Shown here piece after piece: positions 60,800-64,000 of a stretch of 64,000 nt of DNA. The translations under genes and the position numbers were made by a program. The first letter of the stretch is position 1; each line of letters opens with the position of its first letter. The notes under the pieces were generated by a model. It ran no database searches. It saw nothing but the letters and a program-made list of their open reading frames with translations, and was not told where the DNA came from. Origin of the DNA: Janthinobacterium saanense (GTDB lineage: Bacteria > Pseudomonadota > Gammaproteobacteria > Burkholderiales > Burkholderiaceae_D); contig NZ_JACHCI010000002.1 in assembly GCF_014200675.1 (NCBI RefSeq), positions 248,001 to 312,000 of the forward strand, in the 5' to 3' direction.

Positions 60800-61933
60800 A
60801 TGATGTATGAGTTCCTCATTAATAATCGAACAAATCTTGCTGCTCGATGCCGTGAGAAAGTTGCGCTTCGGCCTGGACGAATGGCCTCCAAGCTTCAACT
60901 GCAGAATGGGGTGCCAATGCTCCTGGATCAATTGATTCGAACATTAGCGGCTGAAAATACATCGCAATCGATCGTTGCATTTGGGATTTCGGGACCAGAA
61001 AATGGAGATTTGGCTTTTTCTGAAATAGCTATCTCAGCCGTGGAGCATGCACGAGAGTTGCTGGTTCTTGGCTTTTCAGTTAAGCAGGTTGTTCATGATT
61101 ATGGTGACCTTTGCCAGTCAATAACAGATCTAGCAATTGAGCGGAAAATTACTTTTACCATACACGAATTTCGGACTTTGAGTCGATGTTTAGAGAATGC
61201 AACCGCGGATGCGGTTACTGAATTCAGCTATCAGCGTGACTTGATCGAGGCGAATAAAGTAACGAAAGAAAATAACGATCGGTTAAGGCACTTCGTGCAT
61301 GAATTACGCAATCTTCTGGGCACAACGTCGTTAGCATTTACTGCAGCAAAATCTAGCAGATTAAATCTATCCGGATCAACAGGAGTTATACTTGAAAAGA
61401 GTATACTTAATTTGGGAAGGCTTATCGATAGCTCTGTTGATGATATCAATGAGATTGTCAGGCAAAAAATCGTTCTAAATACATTTCCAATTTCATCATT
61501 TATTGCCGAAGTTTTATCTTCTGCCGAGCTGAGTTATGAAAATATAAAATGTGAATTAAGGTTGATGCCTGTCGATCCTGATTTGGCAACTTCTGGAAAT
61601 CGTTCACTGCTACTAATTGCCTTGGTGCGAATTTTACAAAATGCGGTTAAGTTCACACAACCGAATAATCATGTTGTTCTTGCTGTTTACGCATCTGGTG
61701 ATCAAATTCAGATCGATGTAAAAGATAATTGCAGTGACGTTGACACACAAGAGGTCGATTCCACGCATTCACAATCGACTCAAATTGACAGAGATAGAAT
61801 CGGTTCTAGCTTAATTCTGGCAATAGCTAAACAAAGTGTCGTTTCATATGGAGGATCACTTAGTATTCAAAATCAGTCCGAGATCGGTTGGGTTGTGAAA
61901 ATTTCCATTCCCCGCAGACCAGTTGTTAACTGA
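60800..61933 (+). CDS. Histidine kinase with RsbRD-like N-terminal sensor domain
   Basis: The 377-residue soluble protein begins with a helical domain like RsbRD/RsbT co-antagonists (FLINNRTNLAARCREKVALR, then GVPMLLDQLIRTLAAE). The middle has the probable phospho-His at about 167 in HFVHELRNLLG. An HATPase-like domain follows (LVRILQNAVKFTQPNNHVVL, IQIDVKDNCSDVD, IGSSLILAIAKQSV). The DxG of the ATPase G1 box is altered, so catalysis may be weak. AGGAG precedes the start. Its codons are distinctly AT-rich compared with the rest of the window, suggesting transfer. It lies upstream of a BLUF gene and a two-REC regulator. Confidence 0.85.
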   Translation: MMYEFLINNRTNLAARCREKVALRPGRMASKLQLQNGVPMLLDQLIRTLAAENTSQSIVAFGISGPENGDLAFSEIAISAVEHARELLVLGFSVKQVVHDYGDLCQSITDLAIERKITFTIHEFRTLSRCLENATADAVTEFSYQRDLIEANKVTKENNDRLRHFVHELRNLLGTTSLAFTAAKSSRLNLSGSTGVILEKSILNLGRLIDSSVDDINEIVRQKIVLNTFPISSFIAEVLSSAELSYENIKCELRLMPVDPDLATSGNRSLLLIALVRILQNAVKFTQPNNHVVLAVYASGDQIQIDVKDNCSDVDTQEVDSTHSQSTQIDRDRIGSSLILAIAKQSVVSYGGSLSIQNQSEIGWVVKISIPRRPVVN

Positions 61934-62661
61934 ATAAAATACTGTCTTTGGAATTAATTTTCCTCATATAAAATTGACATGAGTGCCGATGCGCCATGCG
62001 TATAGCGATCCTGTAATCAGCATAGTGAAAGCTGTAAATTCTGCCCAACATAAGCAGCTACTCCTATTCCCAAGCAATACATGCGGTCTACAGCCAATAG
62101 CAACCTTTCATCCCGAACAGTTCATGCGTACCAGTCTCCCCTTGAGCCACGTTAGCAGCATAATTATCCTTGACTTTTTGGCAGGAGACGCGCTACCGAA
62201 GAGCGACGCGGAACTATGATTATGGATAGTGTATCCAGGTATCAGAGTGCGCTATTTAAATAATAATTTTATCATTTTTAACAGATTGACTAAAATTACA
62301 TTAACCTATAAATCGTATCCTGGAGATGGATATTTTTTAAGAATCAGGTAGTACTTATGTGAAATGAGAGTACTATGATTCATTCGGCTACTTCCATAAG
62401 TAAAGTAGAATTAAATTGGCTAAGATGATTTTATCGAGTTCTCATAAATTGTTTCTATGAATTGAATTATTACATCAATAATTTTCAAGCGGAAACATTA
62501 CCTATTAAGCTATCATGAAATAGTGAAAACCGGTAAAGATACGGCAGAATGGAAGGTGCTTTACCATGGAGAAATTTACCTGCGGCAGTTTTTTAAAACG
62601 CCAAAATTTATGCCGATCAGAGACATTACTACGTTATGGCGTATGAAAGAAGTGATTCCTG
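61934..62661. other. AT-rich intergenic region, no supported gene
   Basis: The 728 bases have low GC and many A/T runs. Short frames at 61983-62219 and 62523-62750 lack codon bias, ribosome sites and recognisable motifs. The promoter for the BLUF gene is presumably here, but no clear -35/-10 pair could be assigned. Confidence 0.6.
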
Positions 62662-62954
62662 ATGATACGTATTTTTTACCTTGCTCACACTGCCGCCGTT
62701 ACGATATCGGAGGCTCAGGTACAAGATATTCTGGCAACTTCTCATCATAACAAAGGGCAGACTGGTGTGACTGGTGTTCTCGTTTATACGGGAGATATGT
62801 TTGCTCAGATTCTGGAGGGGCCGGAATTAGCGGTACTTCGTCTATATGTAAAGATTGCAGCGGATCAGCGAAACTTCACGATCACCATTTCACCGTATCG
62901 ATACACAATGAGCAAGCGCGTTCTTTGTTATCGGACAATCTGAAAACCATATGA
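62662..62954 (+). CDS. BLUF-domain blue-light photoreceptor with apparent frameshift
   Basis: The N-terminal 70 residues match the BLUF flavin-binding domain: Tyr6 in IFYLAHT, Asn30 in ATSHHNK, GVTGVLVYTG, and Gln49 in FAQILEGPE, the three residues that form the light-switch hydrogen-bond network. The reading frame ends at 62943 in an unlikely tail. If one base is missing near 62869-62871, the frame starting at 62871 (KLHDHHFTVSIHNEQARSLL) continues to TGA 62952-62954, overlapping the next gene's ATG in ATGA. That ending looks more BLUF-like and is listed here. The shift may be a sequencing error, a real mutation or a programmed event. Confidence 0.8.
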
Positions 62955-63910
62955 AAATTCGGCAAACATTTCACTCACCGATCTTGATCCTTAGTGACAC
63001 CATGCGCGATACTGGACAGGTACGTGACGTACTGGATGGAGAATTCGATAATATCAGCTTGTCTAGCGATCCAGAAAAGATGGCTGCCGAATTCGATGCA
63101 AGGCCAGCCGATGTTTTGATCCTGGCATTTGACACTCTCGAAAAATCGGAGCGTAATTATTTGTCACTCTACCGACAAAGCGCGAAATTGCCTCTCCATC
63201 CGCATCGGACTATCATCTTGAGTAGCAAGGACAACGTGGCAGCGAGCTACCAGGCTTGCCGAAAAAAGTTGTTTGACGATTATGTTTTGTTTTGGCCGAT
63301 GTACTATGACCGTCATCGTTTGGCGATGTCCATTCATCTAGCACTTGGCCATCTGGCTGAGCGTGGCGTGATAACCCAGCCCGATTCCACCTGGCAGAAA
63401 CCTGATGAAATATTTAAAGAACTGTGCGTGTCTATCAAGCGGACTATAGGAGCGCCTGATACTCAGGAACTTCAAAATCAGCCTATGGTAGGAGGACTTG
63501 CTGTTGCCGAACGAAAAATCACGTTTGACTCAGTCAAGACATTGCCTATTGTTATGGTAGTTGACGACGATGAATTCATGTGTAAACTATTGAGTGACAT
63601 TCTGGAGGAGGCTGGCTATCAAATATTAGTGGCGCACGGAGCAAGCGAAGTGTTGTCAACGATACGCAAGCAGCTGCCAGATCTGATTATCATGGATATT
63701 TTAATGCCAGGCGTAAATGGTATAGAGATTGCACAGCACTTGAAGGCCGTGCCTAGATGGGCCTTAATTCCACTCATCATCGTGACCGGGAATAGTGATC
63801 ACAATATAGTCAACGAATGCTTGAAAATCGGAGTGGTCGACTTTATTATCAAACCTGTAGAGCGCACAGGTTTTTTAAATAAAGTGAGAAGTGCCTTGCA
63901 ACGCAATTAA
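62951..63910 (+). CDS. Response regulator with two receiver domains
   Basis: The 319-residue protein has an N-terminal receiver-like domain (ILILSDTMRDTGQVRDVLDG; VLILAFDTL in place of a canonical Asp strand), which looks degenerate, and a canonical C-terminal receiver: VVDDDEFMCKLL, phospho-Asp249 in LIIMDILMPGVNG, Thr in IVTGNS and Lys in IIKPVE. It has no output domain, so it works by protein contact. It overlaps the restored end of the BLUF gene by four bases and follows a histidine kinase upstream, so the three may form a light-dependent relay. The last 90 bases of the window show nothing further. Confidence 0.85.
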   Translation: MKIRQTFHSPILILSDTMRDTGQVRDVLDGEFDNISLSSDPEKMAAEFDARPADVLILAFDTLEKSERNYLSLYRQSAKLPLHPHRTIILSSKDNVAASYQACRKKLFDDYVLFWPMYYDRHRLAMSIHLALGHLAERGVITQPDSTWQKPDEIFKELCVSIKRTIGAPDTQELQNQPMVGGLAVAERKITFDSVKTLPIVMVVDDDEFMCKLLSDILEEAGYQILVAHGASEVLSTIRKQLPDLIIMDILMPGVNGIEIAQHLKAVPRWALIPLIIVTGNSDHNIVNECLKIGVVDFIIKPVERTGFLNKVRSALQRN

Positions 63911-64000
63911 AATACTGATTGCTTGCAGTACCCTGAAAGTAGTCTTTAACTTCATCAAGATCCCAGAACTTTAGCCTGTAGTAGCCATTTTACGGCACAT

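Noticed and set aside
61983..62219. 78-codon frame in the AT-rich gap
   Set aside because: GTG start without ribosome site, no codon bias or motif; regarded as chance.
62523..62750. 75-codon frame overlapping the BLUF start
   Set aside because: It overlaps the BLUF coding region in another frame and has no recognisable sequence; chance frame in AT-rich DNA.
1..64000. CRISPR arrays, rRNA genes and complete tRNA genes
   Set aside because: No regularly spaced repeats of CRISPR type, no rRNA-like sequence and no full tRNA fold were seen when reading the window.

Overview
The window looks like chromosomal DNA of a GC-rich betaproteobacterium of the Oxalobacteraceae (Janthinobacterium, Duganella or Massilia type). 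This is inferred from base and codon use, dense ATGA-overlapped operons, and the mix of gene families (many two-component systems, RND pumps, a TonB receptor, a malonate operon, a BLUF protein). No rRNA, complete tRNA or CRISPR array was seen, and the species cannot be fixed from sequence alone.

Left part (1-8.7 kb). A discoidin-domain lipoprotein runs off the left edge, followed by ferredoxin-NADP reductase and a DJ-1/PfpI protein. Next is an exported methionine sulfoxide repair cluster (Tat-exported msrB, a CcdA-thioredoxin DipZ-like protein and a secreted one-Cys msrA). It is divergent from an OmpR-type response regulator and histidine kinase, an arrangement that suggests oxidative damage to envelope proteins is sensed and repaired by one locus.

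Accessory island (about 8.74-14.7 kb). It holds a tRNA-3'-end-like fragment, a gene broken by an early TGA whose product has a possible CNF1/BLF1-like Cys/His motif, and a decayed duplicate of the neighbouring response regulator. A minus-strand series of small phage- or plasmid-type genes follows (XRE regulator, ParB-like protein, a small lipoprotein, many unknowns), with repeated hairpin elements, a 28-bp inverted repeat, and a frameshifted tyrosine recombinase at the right end.

Central part (14.8-44 kb). This contains a glycine-zipper protein; an MdtABC-type efflux operon with its own outer-membrane factor; two more signalling systems (OmpR-type regulator with hybrid kinase, and LytS/LytTR); and regulator-enzyme pairs (AraC with flavin monooxygenase, MerR with an old-yellow-enzyme homologue that has a 19-bp-spacer promoter). 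It also holds a DUF2306 protein, a serine hydrolase, an orphaned AbiE-type antitoxin beside a truncated toxin, ketopantoate reductase, ArsB without arsR or arsC, a phosphodiester glycosidase homologue, an Rrf2-methyltransferase pair, and an ECF sigma/anti-sigma/catalase-like unit.

Right part (44-64 kb). A complete malonate decarboxylase operon (mdcR divergent from mdcABCDE-madLM-mdcGH) is followed by SDR/TetR, GNAT, AraC, AlaX-type editing and EamA genes, a periplasmic protein, and a DUF2946-TonB receptor pair. Base composition then falls sharply after about 60.6 kb. That AT-rich end carries a histidine kinase with an RsbRD-like sensor domain, a BLUF photoreceptor gene with an apparent frameshift, and a two-REC response regulator: a candidate blue-light signalling module.
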